In this document: one piece after another, positions 1-6,520 of the stretch
Layout: each line of letters opens with the position of its first letter
How positions within the stretch are numbered: the stretch's first letter is position 1
Origin: an uncultured Oscillospiraceae bacterium
Lineage (GTDB): Bacteria > Bacillota > Clostridia > Oscillospirales > Oscillospiraceae
Direction: 5' to 3'
DNA: 12,823 bases
Assembly: GCA_934662925.1 (NCBI GenBank)
Contig: CAKUKL010000021.1
Span: forward strand, 1 to 12,823
The notes under the pieces: generated by a model
What the model was told of the DNA's origin: nothing
What the model saw: the letters and a program-made list of their open reading frames with translations, nothing else
Databases searched by the model: none
Position numbers and translations under genes: made by a program

Positions 1-891
1 CGCCAGCACCATCTGGCTCTTCCACAGGGGGATGGTGTTCACCAGAGAGGACTGGATCTTCTCCAGCATCAGGGTGTCGTTGTTCTGGATGAGCCGGGTC
101 TGGGGGCCCATCTGGATGGAGATCATCCGGGTCAGCTCCAGATCGTGGATCTTCTTCTCGAAGCGGTTGCACAGGTTGGCGTAATCGTTGTACTTCTGGG
201 CATCCTCCTGCGCGCCGGTCTCCGCCGCCTTTTTGCGCAGCTCCTCCAGCGTCTCGGTCCGGGCCTTGTTCAGCGCCTTCTTGCCGGCCAGAATATACAT
301 GGTCAGCTCTTTGTAGTACTTGGTGTTCAGGTCATACATCTGGTCCAGCATGGCGATGTCCTTCATCAGCGTGACCTGATGGCCCTCCAGAATGGAGGCG
401 ATCTTGTCCACGTTGACCTCGGCCTTGTCATAGCTGGCCTTGAGGGCCATGGCGTCGTTCTTCTTTTTCTGGAAGAAGCCGAAAATACCGCTCTTCTCCG
501 GCTGGCCGAAGGTCTTGAGCTCCACCACCAGAGAGGACAGCGCCTGACCCACCTCGCCCAGATCCTTGGTGCGGACGTTGTTCAGGGCGTTCTCAGAAAA
601 GCCGGCGATGTTCTTCTGGGCCGCCGCGCCGTACTGGAGCACCACGCTGGAATCGGTGATGTCGATCTTCTCGGCAAAGTCGTTGACGGTCTTGCGCTCG
701 GCCTCGGTCAGCTGGCTCTCGTCCAGCTGGATGGCCTGCGCGTCCCGGGCCTTCTGGACGGCGGCGGCGTCATTGGCGTCCAGCGCCGGGTCCAGCGTCA
801 GGGTGGGGGCTTCGGGAACGGCGGCGGCCTGCGCGGCGGCGCCGGTGGGGTCGAGGGTCAGCTCGGGGATCATATCCTTGTTTTCGTCCAT
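1..891 (-). CDS. telA: TelA-family toxic anion resistance protein, C-terminus cut by window edge
   Basis: The frame reads from an ATG at 889-891 through 297 codons to the left edge with no stop, so the C-terminus is missing; family members usually run to roughly 360-400 residues. A strong ribosome binding site (AGGAGG, about 902-907) supports the start. The N-terminal 60 or so residues are Ala/Pro/Asp-rich and low in complexity. The rest is charged and helical with no membrane segment or signal peptide, including GFFQKKKNDA near residue 140 and a central MYDLNTKYYKELTMYILAGK stretch typical of TelA proteins. TelA was named for tellurite resistance, but its biochemical role is unknown; links to envelope stress and to toxic-compound tolerance are reported. 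It follows xpaC with a 67-base gap and is probably translated from the same mRNA. The family call is firm; the function is not. Confidence 0.88.
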   Translation of the reverse strand, partial: MDENKDMIPELTLDPTGAAAQAAAVPEAPTLTLDPALDANDAAAVQKARDAQAIQLDESQLTEAERKTVNDFAEKIDITDSSVVLQYGAAAQKNIAGFSENALNNVRTKDLGEVGQALSSLVVELKTFGQPEKSGIFGFFQKKKNDAMALKASYDKAEVNVDKIASILEGHQVTLMKDIAMLDQMYDLNTKYYKELTMYILAGKKALNKARTETLEELRKKAAETGAQEDAQKYNDYANLCNRFEKKIHDLELTRMISIQMGPQTRLIQNNDTLMLEKIQSSLVNTIPLWKSQMVLA

Positions 892-958
892 GGCGGAGTT
901 CCTCCTATATCGATTCTGTTTGTAGTTGCTGATTTTTCATTTGCCGGGAAAAATGCGC

Positions 959-1687
959 TTACTTTCCGGACTCCATGGTCATGCCGCCCAGGCCCTCCTG
1001 GGCCAGCATGTTCTCCAGCACGGTGATGTCGGTGGAGATGTCCAGCGCCTCTTCGCCGTACAGGGCGTCCAGCTGCTTGTCGAAGGCCTTGCAGATGGTG
1101 TCCATCATGTCCTCGATCCTGCCCTTGGTGCCGTCGATGTTGGTCCCGGAGACGCCGGTGGCGTCCATCCGGTCGTAGGCGTTGAGGAGCTTGAGGGTAG
1201 TGGGCAGGTAGTAGTTCATGAACCGCCGGATCTGGGGCAGCTTGGCCGGCTTTTCCACCACCGCGCCGATGATCTTGCCGGTGGTGCGCTCCAGCTGGGA
1301 GATCTGGGCGGAGATCTTCGGGTCCGCGATGGCGTCGTTGAGCCGCCGCATCTCGGACACCGCCCGGTCCCGCTCGGTGATGAGGGCGTCGATCTCCGGG
1401 TTGCCGGTGGTCTCCGGCTTCTTTTCCTCTTTTTTCTCCGGCTGAGGGGCGGCCTGAGCCTGAGCCTGCGTCTGCGCCCTGGCTGAAGGCTCCGCCTTTT
1501 TCGTGTCCTGCACCTCGTAGCCCCGATCGGGCCAGATCATTTTCGCGACGTAGTACACGATGGCGGACACCAGCGCCGCCATGATATAATGCGTGGGCCG
1601 GTACAGCGGCCGGAACAGCGCCCACACAAGCCACGTGACGCCCACCAGATAGACGGGCAGCACGCTTTTTTTCTTCACATAAGCCAC
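959..1687 (-). CDS. xpaC: XpaC-like membrane protein (5-bromo-4-chloroindolyl phosphate hydrolysis family)
   Basis: This is a 242-residue protein starting at GTG (1685-1687). The start is fixed by AAAGGAGA about 9 bases upstream (1696-1705); no ATG nearby has a comparable site. Residues about 8-27 and 32-50 are two hydrophobic segments separated by a short RPLYRPTH turn, so the protein is probably anchored by a helical hairpin. A Gln/Ala/Lys/Glu-rich linker covers about 60-95. A helical cytoplasmic-type domain follows, with RRFMNYYLPTTLKLLNAYDR near residues 150-170, which is characteristic of the XpaC family. The name comes from hydrolysis of an indolyl phosphate dye, and the physiological role is unknown. 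xpaC next to a telA homologue is a conserved Firmicute arrangement (xpaC-yaaN in Bacillus subtilis), which strengthens both calls. It is transcribed leftward from a good promoter at 1750-1779. Confidence 0.88.
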   Translation of the reverse strand: MAYVKKKSVLPVYLVGVTWLVWALFRPLYRPTHYIMAALVSAIVYYVAKMIWPDRGYEVQDTKKAEPSARAQTQAQAQAAPQPEKKEEKKPETTGNPEIDALITERDRAVSEMRRLNDAIADPKISAQISQLERTTGKIIGAVVEKPAKLPQIRRFMNYYLPTTLKLLNAYDRMDATGVSGTNIDGTKGRIEDMMDTICKAFDKQLDALYGEEALDISTDITVLENMLAQEGLGGMTMESGK

Positions 1688-1749
1688 GCTGAATTTCTCC
1701 TTTCCGGGGGCGTTTTCCGCCGCCCGCGGGCCGACTTTAACTCGATAAT

Positions 1750-1779
1750 ATTGTACTCCCTCAAACTGAGGGCTGTCAA
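1750..1779 (-). promoter_or_regulatory. Promoter of xpaC-telA
   Basis: On the minus strand a perfect -35 box TTGACA (1774-1779) and a -10 box TACAAT (1750-1755) are separated by 18 bases. Transcription should start near 1743, giving a leader of about 56 bases before the GTG. The spacer contains the dyad listed separately. Confidence 0.8.
1758..1772. promoter_or_regulatory. Candidate operator: perfect dyad inside the xpaC promoter spacer
   Basis: CCCTCA (1758-1763), AAC, then TGAGGG (1767-1772) form a perfect 6-bp inverted repeat with a 3-base centre. It lies wholly between the -35 and -10 boxes of the xpaC promoter, where a bound protein would block RNA polymerase. The regulator is unknown. 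It could also be chance, since the arms are short. Confidence 0.4.
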
Positions 1780-1802
1780 GGAAAAGGGAACGGCTCTCAC
1801 CA

Positions 1803-1831
1803 TTGACTTTTCCGCTTTTTTTCGCTAAAAT
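1803..1831 (+). promoter_or_regulatory. Promoter of threonine dehydratase gene
   Basis: TTGACT (1803-1808) and TAAAAT (1826-1831) are 17 bases apart. The expected start of transcription is near 1838, giving a leader of about 53 bases. No T-box, attenuator or riboswitch fold fits in a leader this short. Its -35 box lies only 23 bases from the -35 box of the oppositely directed xpaC promoter, so the two could interfere with each other. Confidence 0.8.
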
Positions 1832-1890
1832 ATGAAGTTACCATCTGCAATTTGCGATCATTCCAGAAGAACGTAAGGAGTCCTCCCATC

Positions 1891-3111
1891 ATGATGACAT
1901 TAGAAGATTTCAAAGCCGCGCGGAAGGTGCTGGACGGCGTGCTCCACCGCACCGACCTGATGTACAGTCCCTTCTTCTCCAAAACCACGGGGAACAATAT
2001 TTACATCAAGCCTGAAAACATGCAGGTCACCGGCGCTTACAAGATCCGGGGGGCTTACTTCAAGTGCTCCACCCTCACCGACGAGGAAAAGGCCCGGGGG
2101 CTGGTCACCGCCTCCGCCGGGAACCACGCGCAGGGCGTGGCCTACGCGGCACAGGCCGCGGGCGTGAAGGCCACCATCGTCATGCCCACCACCACGCCGC
2201 TGGTGAAGGTGAACAACACCAAGGACTACGGCGCGCGGGTCATCCTCCACGGGGAGACCTTTGACGACGCCGCCGCGCTGGCTGCGGAGCTGAGCGAAAA
2301 GGAGGGGCTGACCTACGTCCACCCCTTCAACGACCTGACGGTGTCCACCGGTCAGGGCACCATCGCCTACGAGATCTTCAAGGATCTGCCCGACGTGGAC
2401 GTGATCCTCGTTCCCATCGGCGGCGGCGGACTGGCGGCGGGCGTGTCCACGCTGGCAAAGCTGCTCAACCCCTCGGTGAAGGTCTACGGCGTGGAGCCCA
2501 CCGGCGCGGCCTCCATGAAGGCCAGCCTTGAGGCCGGTCACGTCGCCACCCTCCCCCGGGTGGACACCATCGCCGACGGCGTGGCCGTCAAGACCCCCGG
2601 CGACAAGGTGTTCCCCTACATCCAGCAGAATATCGACGGCATCATCACCATCGACGACGACGAGCTGGTGGACGCCTTCCTCGACGTGATGGAAAAGCAC
2701 AAGATGATCGTGGAAAACGCGGGCCTGCTGACCATCGCCGCCCTGAAGCATCTGAGCGAAACCGGCGCCAACGTGGTGCCTGTCCTCTCCGGCGGCAACA
2801 TGGATGTCATCACCATCTCGTCGCTGGTGCAGCACGGGCTGCTCAACCGGGGCCGCATCTTCACCTTCTCCGTCCAGCTGCCCGACCGGCCCGGCGAGCT
2901 TGTCCGCGTCGCCCAGCTGGTGGCCGAAAAGAACGGCAACATCATCCGGCTGGACCACAACCAGTTCGTCAACCTCAACCGGCAGTCCGGCGTGGAGCTG
3001 AAGGTCACGCTGGAGGCTTTCGGCCACGCCCACAAGCAGGAGATCATGGACGCGCTGGCCGCCGCGGGCTACGACGCCCACGAGGTCATGCCCAGCGGCC
3101 TTTACAACTGA
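1891..3111 (+). CDS. ilvA: Threonine dehydratase (threonine ammonia-lyase), PLP-dependent, with one C-terminal ACT domain
   Basis: The enzyme deaminates threonine to 2-oxobutanoate and ammonia, either as the entry to isoleucine synthesis or for threonine catabolism. The 406-residue protein starts at ATG 1891, 10 bases after AAGGAG (1875-1880). An upstream TTG at 1852 is in frame but precedes this site. The PLP lysine is K51 in TGAYKIRGA, the phosphate-binding glycine loop is PIGGGG (residues 175-180), and TASAGNHAQG (73-82) is the substrate loop. Residues about 325-400 (FSVQLPDRPGELVRVAQLV onward) form a single ACT-like regulatory domain. This short form, near 400 residues, differs from the long two-ACT IlvA of enteric bacteria. 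No ilvBCD or thr genes are adjacent, so the sequence does not decide between a biosynthetic (ilvA) and a catabolic (tdcB-like) role. It has its own promoter. Confidence 0.93.
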   Translation: MMTLEDFKAARKVLDGVLHRTDLMYSPFFSKTTGNNIYIKPENMQVTGAYKIRGAYFKCSTLTDEEKARGLVTASAGNHAQGVAYAAQAAGVKATIVMPTTTPLVKVNNTKDYGARVILHGETFDDAAALAAELSEKEGLTYVHPFNDLTVSTGQGTIAYEIFKDLPDVDVILVPIGGGGLAAGVSTLAKLLNPSVKVYGVEPTGAASMKASLEAGHVATLPRVDTIADGVAVKTPGDKVFPYIQQNIDGIITIDDDELVDAFLDVMEKHKMIVENAGLLTIAALKHLSETGANVVPVLSGGNMDVITISSLVQHGLLNRGRIFTFSVQLPDRPGELVRVAQLVAEKNGNIIRLDHNQFVNLNRQSGVELKVTLEAFGHAHKQEIMDALAAAGYDAHEVMPSGLYN

Positions 3112-3142
3112 ACCGCCACCCGAACCGCGCCTTGTGCTCAGT

Positions 3143-3173
3143 GCCGCCCGGCGGGCCTATCCCGCCGGGCGGC
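3143..3173 (+). terminator. GC-rich hairpin after the threonine dehydratase gene
   Basis: GCCGCCCGGCGGG (3143-3155), a five-base loop, then CCCGCCGGGCGGC (3161-3173) form a perfect 13-bp stem 31 bases after the stop codon. It is followed by TATTCC rather than a T-run, so it is not a standard intrinsic terminator. Termination or mRNA 3' protection is the likeliest job. More structure follows at 3184-3217: two copies of the self-complementary CGGCGCCG, and CCCGTCC facing GGACGGG. Confidence 0.55.
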
Positions 3174-3256
3174 TATTCCGGTGCGGCGCCGCCCGTCCTC
3201 AGCGGCGCCGGGACGGGAGCCGGGGAGCCGTTTTTCTGGGGAACCGCCCCGGCGGC

Positions 3257-3285
3257 TTGACGGACTCTTCCGCTCGGTGTATCCT
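3257..3285 (+). promoter_or_regulatory. Promoter of the rpe gene
   Basis: TTGACG (3257-3262) and TATCCT (3280-3285) are 17 bases apart. The -35 box is near consensus and the -10 box is moderate. The expected start is near 3292, giving a leader of about 80 bases. It probably also drives recR and the TetR-type gene, as no comparably good promoter precedes either. Confidence 0.6.
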
Positions 3286-3372
3286 ATGTGGTAGGCGCGT
3301 CCGCCGTGCCCTCATCAGGTGAGACAAGGATACCATATCTTTCTTATATCCCGAAAAAAGGTTGATGAAACT

Positions 3373-4017
3373 ATGATTAAAATTGCCCCCTCCATCCTCT
3401 CCGCCGATTTCTGCAATCTGGAGACCGACATCCACCGCATCCGCACCGCCGACTGGGTCCACGTGGACGTGATGGACGGTATGTTCGTCCCCAACATCAC
3501 CATCGGCGTACCGGTGGTCAAGTCCATCCGGAAGCACACCGACATGTTCCTGGACGTGCATCTCATGATCGAGAAGCCCGCCCGGTACATCGACGCCTTC
3601 GCCAAGGCCGGGGCCGACCTGCTCAGCGTCCATCTTGAGGCCGACCACCCCACCCGCATCGCTGACGCCCTCAAGGCCATGGAGGACAACGGCGTGAAGA
3701 AGGCGGTGGCCCTGCGGCCCATCACCTCTCCCGAGGCCATTCTCCCCTATATTGAGAACCTCGACATGGTGCTGGTCATGACGGTGGAGCCGGGCTTCGG
3801 CGGTCAGGCCTTTATGGAGAGCCAGCTGCCTGTCATCCGCCGGGTGCGGGAGATCATCGACCAGTATAACCCCACCTGCGATCTGGAGGTGGACGGCGGC
3901 ATCAACCCCGTCACCGCCAAAAAGGTCATCGAGGCCGGGGCCAACGTACTGGTGGCCGGCTCCGCCGTGTACGGCGCGCCGGACATCGACCTTGCCATCT
4001 CCACTCTGAGAGGCTGA
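3373..4017 (+). CDS. rpe: Ribulose-phosphate 3-epimerase
   Basis: The enzyme interconverts D-ribulose 5-phosphate and D-xylulose 5-phosphate in the pentose phosphate pathway; it is cytoplasmic, metal-dependent and a TIM barrel. The 214-residue product matches the usual family length. The ATG at 3373 is chosen because the family begins with MIKIAPSILSADF; an in-frame GTG at 3319 would add 18 residues unlike the family. Motifs present are H30 and D32 in HVDVMDG, H63 in DVHLM, and D174 in EVDGGIN. By family knowledge these are the metal ligands, with the two Asp residues acting as acid/base pair. VEPGFGGQAF (138-147) is the phosphate-side loop. The ribosome binding site AAAAAGG (3355-3361) is modest. 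It is followed 51 bases later by recR and is probably cotranscribed with it, which is not the common rsgA/prkC context for rpe in Firmicutes. Confidence 0.96.
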   Translation: MIKIAPSILSADFCNLETDIHRIRTADWVHVDVMDGMFVPNITIGVPVVKSIRKHTDMFLDVHLMIEKPARYIDAFAKAGADLLSVHLEADHPTRIADALKAMEDNGVKKAVALRPITSPEAILPYIENLDMVLVMTVEPGFGGQAFMESQLPVIRRVREIIDQYNPTCDLEVDGGINPVTAKKVIEAGANVLVAGSAVYGAPDIDLAISTLRG

Positions 4018-4068
4018 TCTTTCCCCGCGTTTACCCGATCACTAACGAATCTACGGAGGCTTTTCCCC

Positions 4069-4671
4069 ATGGACTATTTTCCCCCCGCACTGGAGACGCT
4101 GGTGGAGCAGTTCGCCCGGCTGCCCGGCATCGGCCGGAAAAGCGCCCAGCGGCTGGCCTTCTTTATCCTTGACCGGCCGGACGAGGACGCGAAGGCCTTT
4201 GCCGACGCCATCGTGGCCGCCAAATCCTCCATCTCCTGCTGTCCTGTGTGCCAGAACCTGACGGAGGGCGACGGCCCCTGCCCCCTGTGCGCCAGCTCCC
4301 GGCGGGATCACTCGGTCATCTGCGTGGTGGCCGACCCCAAGGACGTCATGGCCATGGAGCGGGCCCGGGAGTATCAGGGCCTGTACCACGTGCTCCACGG
4401 CGTCATCTCCCCCATGAACCACGTGGGGCCGGACGACCTGCGCATCAAGCAGCTGGTGGAGCGTGTGGCCAACGGCGGCGTGGACGAGGTCATCATGGCC
4501 ACCAACCCGGACACCGAGGGCGAGGCCACCGCCATGTACCTGTCCCGGCTGCTGCGGCCCTTCGGGGTGAAGATCACCCGCCTGGCCTACGGCATCCCCG
4601 TGGGCAGCCATCTGGAGTTCACCGACGACGCCACCCTCATGCGGGCGCTGGAGGGCCGTCGGGAGATGTGA
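4069..4671 (+). CDS. recR: Recombination mediator protein RecR
   Basis: RecR works with RecO (and RecF) to load RecA onto single-stranded DNA during gap repair. The 200-residue product has the standard domain order. A helix-hairpin-helix lies near residues 10-30 (LPGIGRKSAQRLA). A four-Cys zinc finger is formed by C58, C61, C71 and C74, with an extra Cys at 57. A Toprim domain spans about 81-175 and includes ATNPDTEGEATA. The C-terminal segment ends in the typical LEGRREM. The start ATG at 4069 follows GGAGG (4055-4059) at 9 bases. The first acidic Toprim position, Glu in E. coli RecR (VVES), is Ala here (VVAD); as I recall it Bacillus RecR also lacks Glu at this point, so this is probably lineage variation. 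dnaX and ybaB, frequent recR neighbours, are absent from the upstream side. Confidence 0.97.
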   Translation: MDYFPPALETLVEQFARLPGIGRKSAQRLAFFILDRPDEDAKAFADAIVAAKSSISCCPVCQNLTEGDGPCPLCASSRRDHSVICVVADPKDVMAMERAREYQGLYHVLHGVISPMNHVGPDDLRIKQLVERVANGGVDEVIMATNPDTEGEATAMYLSRLLRPFGVKITRLAYGIPVGSHLEFTDDATLMRALEGRREM

Positions 4672-4730
4672 CCTCCCCTGCTTCATTCAAAATTCATCGG
4701 ATCAAACTATAACGAAAGGACGTGTCACCC

Positions 4731-5432
4731 GTGCCCAGAAGATATGACAGTCAGGATTCCCGGCGGCGTATTCTGGCGGCCTGTGTCCGCCTGTTCATGG
4801 AAAAGGGATATAACCGCACCACCGTGGCCGAGATCATCCACGACGCCGACGTGTCTGCCAGCACCTTTCAGAATATTTTCCGGGCCAAGGACGGCGTGCT
4901 GGTGGACCTGTGCCGTCTGGTCCTCGATACCCAGCTCCGCGCCGCCCGGGAGCTGACGCCCGACGGCTATCCCCCAGCCTGCGAGTTCGCCGCGTATATC
5001 GCCGTCCAGCTGACCACCGCGGAGCTCAACGCCAACCTCCGGGACATTTACGTGGAGGCGTACACCCAGCGGGAGGCGGTGGATTTCATCCAGCAGGGCG
5101 CTACCACGGAGCTGATGCGGATCTTCCACTCTTACCTGCCCGATCACACCGAAAGCGACTTTTATGAGCTGGAGGTGGGCACGTCGGGCATGACCCGGTC
5201 CTATATGGCCCGGCCCTGCGACAAGTATTTCACGCTGGAGCGCAAGCTCCGCCGCTACCTCTCCATGACCTTCGGCATCTACGGCGTGCCCAAGGAGGAG
5301 CAGGATATGCTCCTCGACTACATCGCGTCGGTGGACATCCGGGCCTTCACCGCCCGGGTCATTCATGAATTTTTTACAGCGCTGTCCATCAAGTTCGATT
5401 TCGAGCTCAGCGCCGAGGTGACCACCAACTGA
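4731..5432 (+). CDS. TetR/AcrR-family transcriptional regulator
   Basis: This 233-residue DNA-binding regulator begins at GTG 4731, 10 bases after GAAAGGA (4714-4720). A GTG at 4722 lies only one base after that site and is rejected. The N-terminal domain (about 10-57) is typical TetR: RRRILAACVRLFMEKGYNRT leads into a helix-turn-helix at about 31-50 (TTVAEIIHDADVSASTFQNIF). The C-terminal ligand-binding and dimerisation part is helical, Tyr- and Phe-rich, and not one I can assign to a ligand. No transporter or enzyme gene divergent from it, the usual TetR target, is adjacent, so the target is probably elsewhere or the gene is autoregulated. It follows recR by 59 bases and may be cotranscribed; TATAAC at 4708-4713 could be the -10 box of a weak private promoter. 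Family call firm, regulon unknown. Confidence 0.88.
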   Translation: MPRRYDSQDSRRRILAACVRLFMEKGYNRTTVAEIIHDADVSASTFQNIFRAKDGVLVDLCRLVLDTQLRAARELTPDGYPPACEFAAYIAVQLTTAELNANLRDIYVEAYTQREAVDFIQQGATTELMRIFHSYLPDHTESDFYELEVGTSGMTRSYMARPCDKYFTLERKLRRYLSMTFGIYGVPKEEQDMLLDYIASVDIRAFTARVIHEFFTALSIKFDFELSAEVTTN

Positions 5433-5450
5433 TTTTCTGCAAAAAACTAC

Positions 5451-5483
5451 GGGCAGATGCATATTTGCGTCTGCCCATTTTTT
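5451..5483. terminator. Bidirectional intrinsic terminator between the TetR gene and the GH25 gene
   Basis: GGGCAGATGCA (5451-5461) pairs with TGCGTCTGCCC (5466-5476), an 11-bp stem with one T-G wobble and a four-base loop. On the plus strand it is followed by ATTTTTT. On the minus strand it is followed by GTAGTTTTTTGC, from the A-run at 5441-5446. It therefore ends both convergent transcription units; the GH25 stop codon (5482-5484) overlaps the plus-side T-run. Confidence 0.85.
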
Positions 5484-6282
5484 ATGTCTCCGCGTCAGAC
5501 CCCGCGCCGAACTCCGTCAGGCACAGATCCAGATCCACGTTTCCGTCAATGCCGTCCACCGCACCGGTGCTGGTATACTGCCACATGGCGAAGTGGTAGC
5601 GGAAGCTGGTGGCCGACCAGTCCTCCGTGTAGTGGGCCAGCCAGAAGGGCCAGTCCAGCAGGGCGGACAGGTCCAGCTCGGAATAGCCCTTGGACGGGCT
5701 GAAGTACACCATGGGCTGATAGCCCCCATCCTCGATGACCTTGCAGAAGGCGGCGGTGCAGGCGGTCATAGTGTCCCCGTCGGTGTCCCGGGTACGGGAG
5801 GTCTCCCCGCTCTGCCGCTCCCAGTCAAACACCACCGGCCACGTCACGTCGTAGGGGGCGATCCACTCCAGCACCTGCCGGGCCTCTTCCTCCGCCTCCG
5901 CCTCGGTGACGGCCTGAGAGAAGAAGTAGACCCCCACCTCCAGCCCGGCGGCCAGCGCGCCCTCTATATTCTGCATGAAGCACCTGTCCTGAAAAATGCC
6001 GCCCTCGGTATAGCCCCGGTAGCCCACCCGGATCATGGCGAACTCCACCCCGGCGGCGGCCACCCGGGCCCAGTCGATGTCCCCCTGATGGGAGGACACG
6101 TCCACGCCCACGTAGCTGGGCGCGTCGCCGTCGTAGGTGAGGAAGCCGTCCACGGCGGCAAAATCCTCGGCGGCATAGGTGTTGGCGGGGACGGGGTCCC
6201 GCCGCTCCGGCGTCCCCGCGCCGCCGCAGGCGGACAGCAGGACGGACAGCGCCAGCGTCAGCGCCGCCAATCGTTTTCTCAT
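5482..6282 (-). CDS. GH25 family lysozyme-like lipoprotein (muramidase)
   Basis: This 266-residue exported protein probably cleaves the N-acetylmuramic acid to N-acetylglucosamine bond of peptidoglycan. Residues 1-19 are a lipoprotein signal: MRKRL, a hydrophobic core, then the lipobox LSAC with C19 as the lipidated cysteine. A linker runs to about residue 55. The GH25 barrel starts at YVGVDVSSHQGDIDWARV, and the family catalytic pair is seen as D153 and E155 in VVFDWERQSG, with D61 in GVDVS as the other conserved active-site acid. FWLAHY and MWQYTSTGAVDGIDGNVD near the end are typical strand motifs of the fold. There is no separate cell-wall-binding repeat, so lipid anchoring replaces it. 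The start ATG (6280-6282) is preceded by AAGGGGG. Likely roles are cell-wall remodelling or turnover at the outer membrane face; substrate choice is inference. Confidence 0.92.
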   Translation of the reverse strand: MRKRLAALTLALSVLLSACGGAGTPERRDPVPANTYAAEDFAAVDGFLTYDGDAPSYVGVDVSSHQGDIDWARVAAAGVEFAMIRVGYRGYTEGGIFQDRCFMQNIEGALAAGLEVGVYFFSQAVTEAEAEEEARQVLEWIAPYDVTWPVVFDWERQSGETSRTRDTDGDTMTACTAAFCKVIEDGGYQPMVYFSPSKGYSELDLSALLDWPFWLAHYTEDWSATSFRYHFAMWQYTSTGAVDGIDGNVDLDLCLTEFGAGSDAET

Positions 6283-6307
6283 GTGCCCGCCCCCTTTCGT
6301 TTTTTAC

Positions 6308-6316
6308 AGCATACCA
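6308..6316 (-). promoter_or_regulatory. Possible extended -10 promoter of the GH25 gene
   Basis: On the minus strand TGG followed by TATGCT (6308-6313) makes an extended -10 element 25 bases upstream of the ATG. There is no clear -35 box, because that position falls in the feo terminator stem. It is the best candidate for expressing the gene separately from the feo operon. Confidence 0.35.
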
Positions 6317-6319
6317 CAC

Positions 6320-6355
6320 AAAAAACGGGTCCGCCAGCAGGCAGACCCGTTTTTT
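6320..6355. terminator. Terminator of the feo operon (symmetric)
   Basis: AAAAAACGGGTC (6320-6331) and GACCCGTTTTTT (6344-6355) are perfect inverted copies. Inside, after one mismatch, GCC and GGC extend the stem to a four-base AGCA loop. On the minus strand the stem is followed by the T-run, 24 bases after the stop of the small Cys-rich gene. The symmetry means it would also act on plus-strand transcripts. Confidence 0.9.
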
Positions 6356-6378
6356 ATGAAATCTTAATGTACCGCAGC

Positions 6379-6516
6379 TCAGTGACAGCCGTCGCACCCG
6401 CCGCTGCAGCCCTTGCAGCCGCCGCAGCTTCCGCCGTTTTTATGGTCTTTTACAATGGAACGGATGCACAGCACCACGATCACGGCCAGAACGGCCACTA
6501 CAATGACGGTTCCCAT
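6379..6516 (-). CDS. FeoB-associated Cys-rich membrane peptide
   Basis: This 45-residue open frame runs from ATG 6514-6516 to TGA 6379-6381. Residues 2-20 form one hydrophobic helix (GTVIVVAVLAVIVVLCI), followed by a basic stretch (RSIVKDHKN). A Gly/Cys tail follows with Cys at 31, 34, 37, 41 and 44 and a final His. This is the layout of the FeoB-associated Cys-rich membrane protein family. It begins only 4 bases after the feoB stop, so translation is probably coupled; an AAGG inside the feoB end could be the ribosome binding site. The family's role is not established. A CxxCxxC tail under the membrane suggests handling or sensing of Fe(II) at the FeoB pore, which is inference. It is the last gene before the operon terminator. 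Confidence 0.85.
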   Translation of the reverse strand: MGTVIVVAVLAVIVVLCIRSIVKDHKNGGSCGGCKGCSGGCDGCH

Positions 6517-6520
6517 AGTG

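Noticed and set aside
3134..3322. A 62-codon frame between the threonine dehydratase and rpe genes
   Set aside because: It covers the hairpin cluster and the rpe promoter, has no ribosome binding site and translates to an Arg/Ala-rich sequence without family features.
3279..3333. GTATCCT (3279-3285) and AGGATAC (3327-3333), an inverted repeat that includes the rpe -10 box
   Set aside because: Seven-base arms separated by 41 bases are expected by chance, and the spacing is too long for a simple operator.
4321..4350. RecR Toprim position that is Glu in E. coli (VVES) is Ala here (VVAD)
   Set aside because: From memory, Bacillus RecR also lacks Glu at this position, so this is likely normal variation in Firmicutes rather than loss of function. 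The zinc finger, helix-hairpin-helix and the rest of Toprim are intact.
4722..4730. Upstream GTG start for the TetR-family gene
   Set aside because: It is one base from the ribosome binding site GAAAGGA (4714-4720); the GTG at 4731 has normal 10-base spacing.
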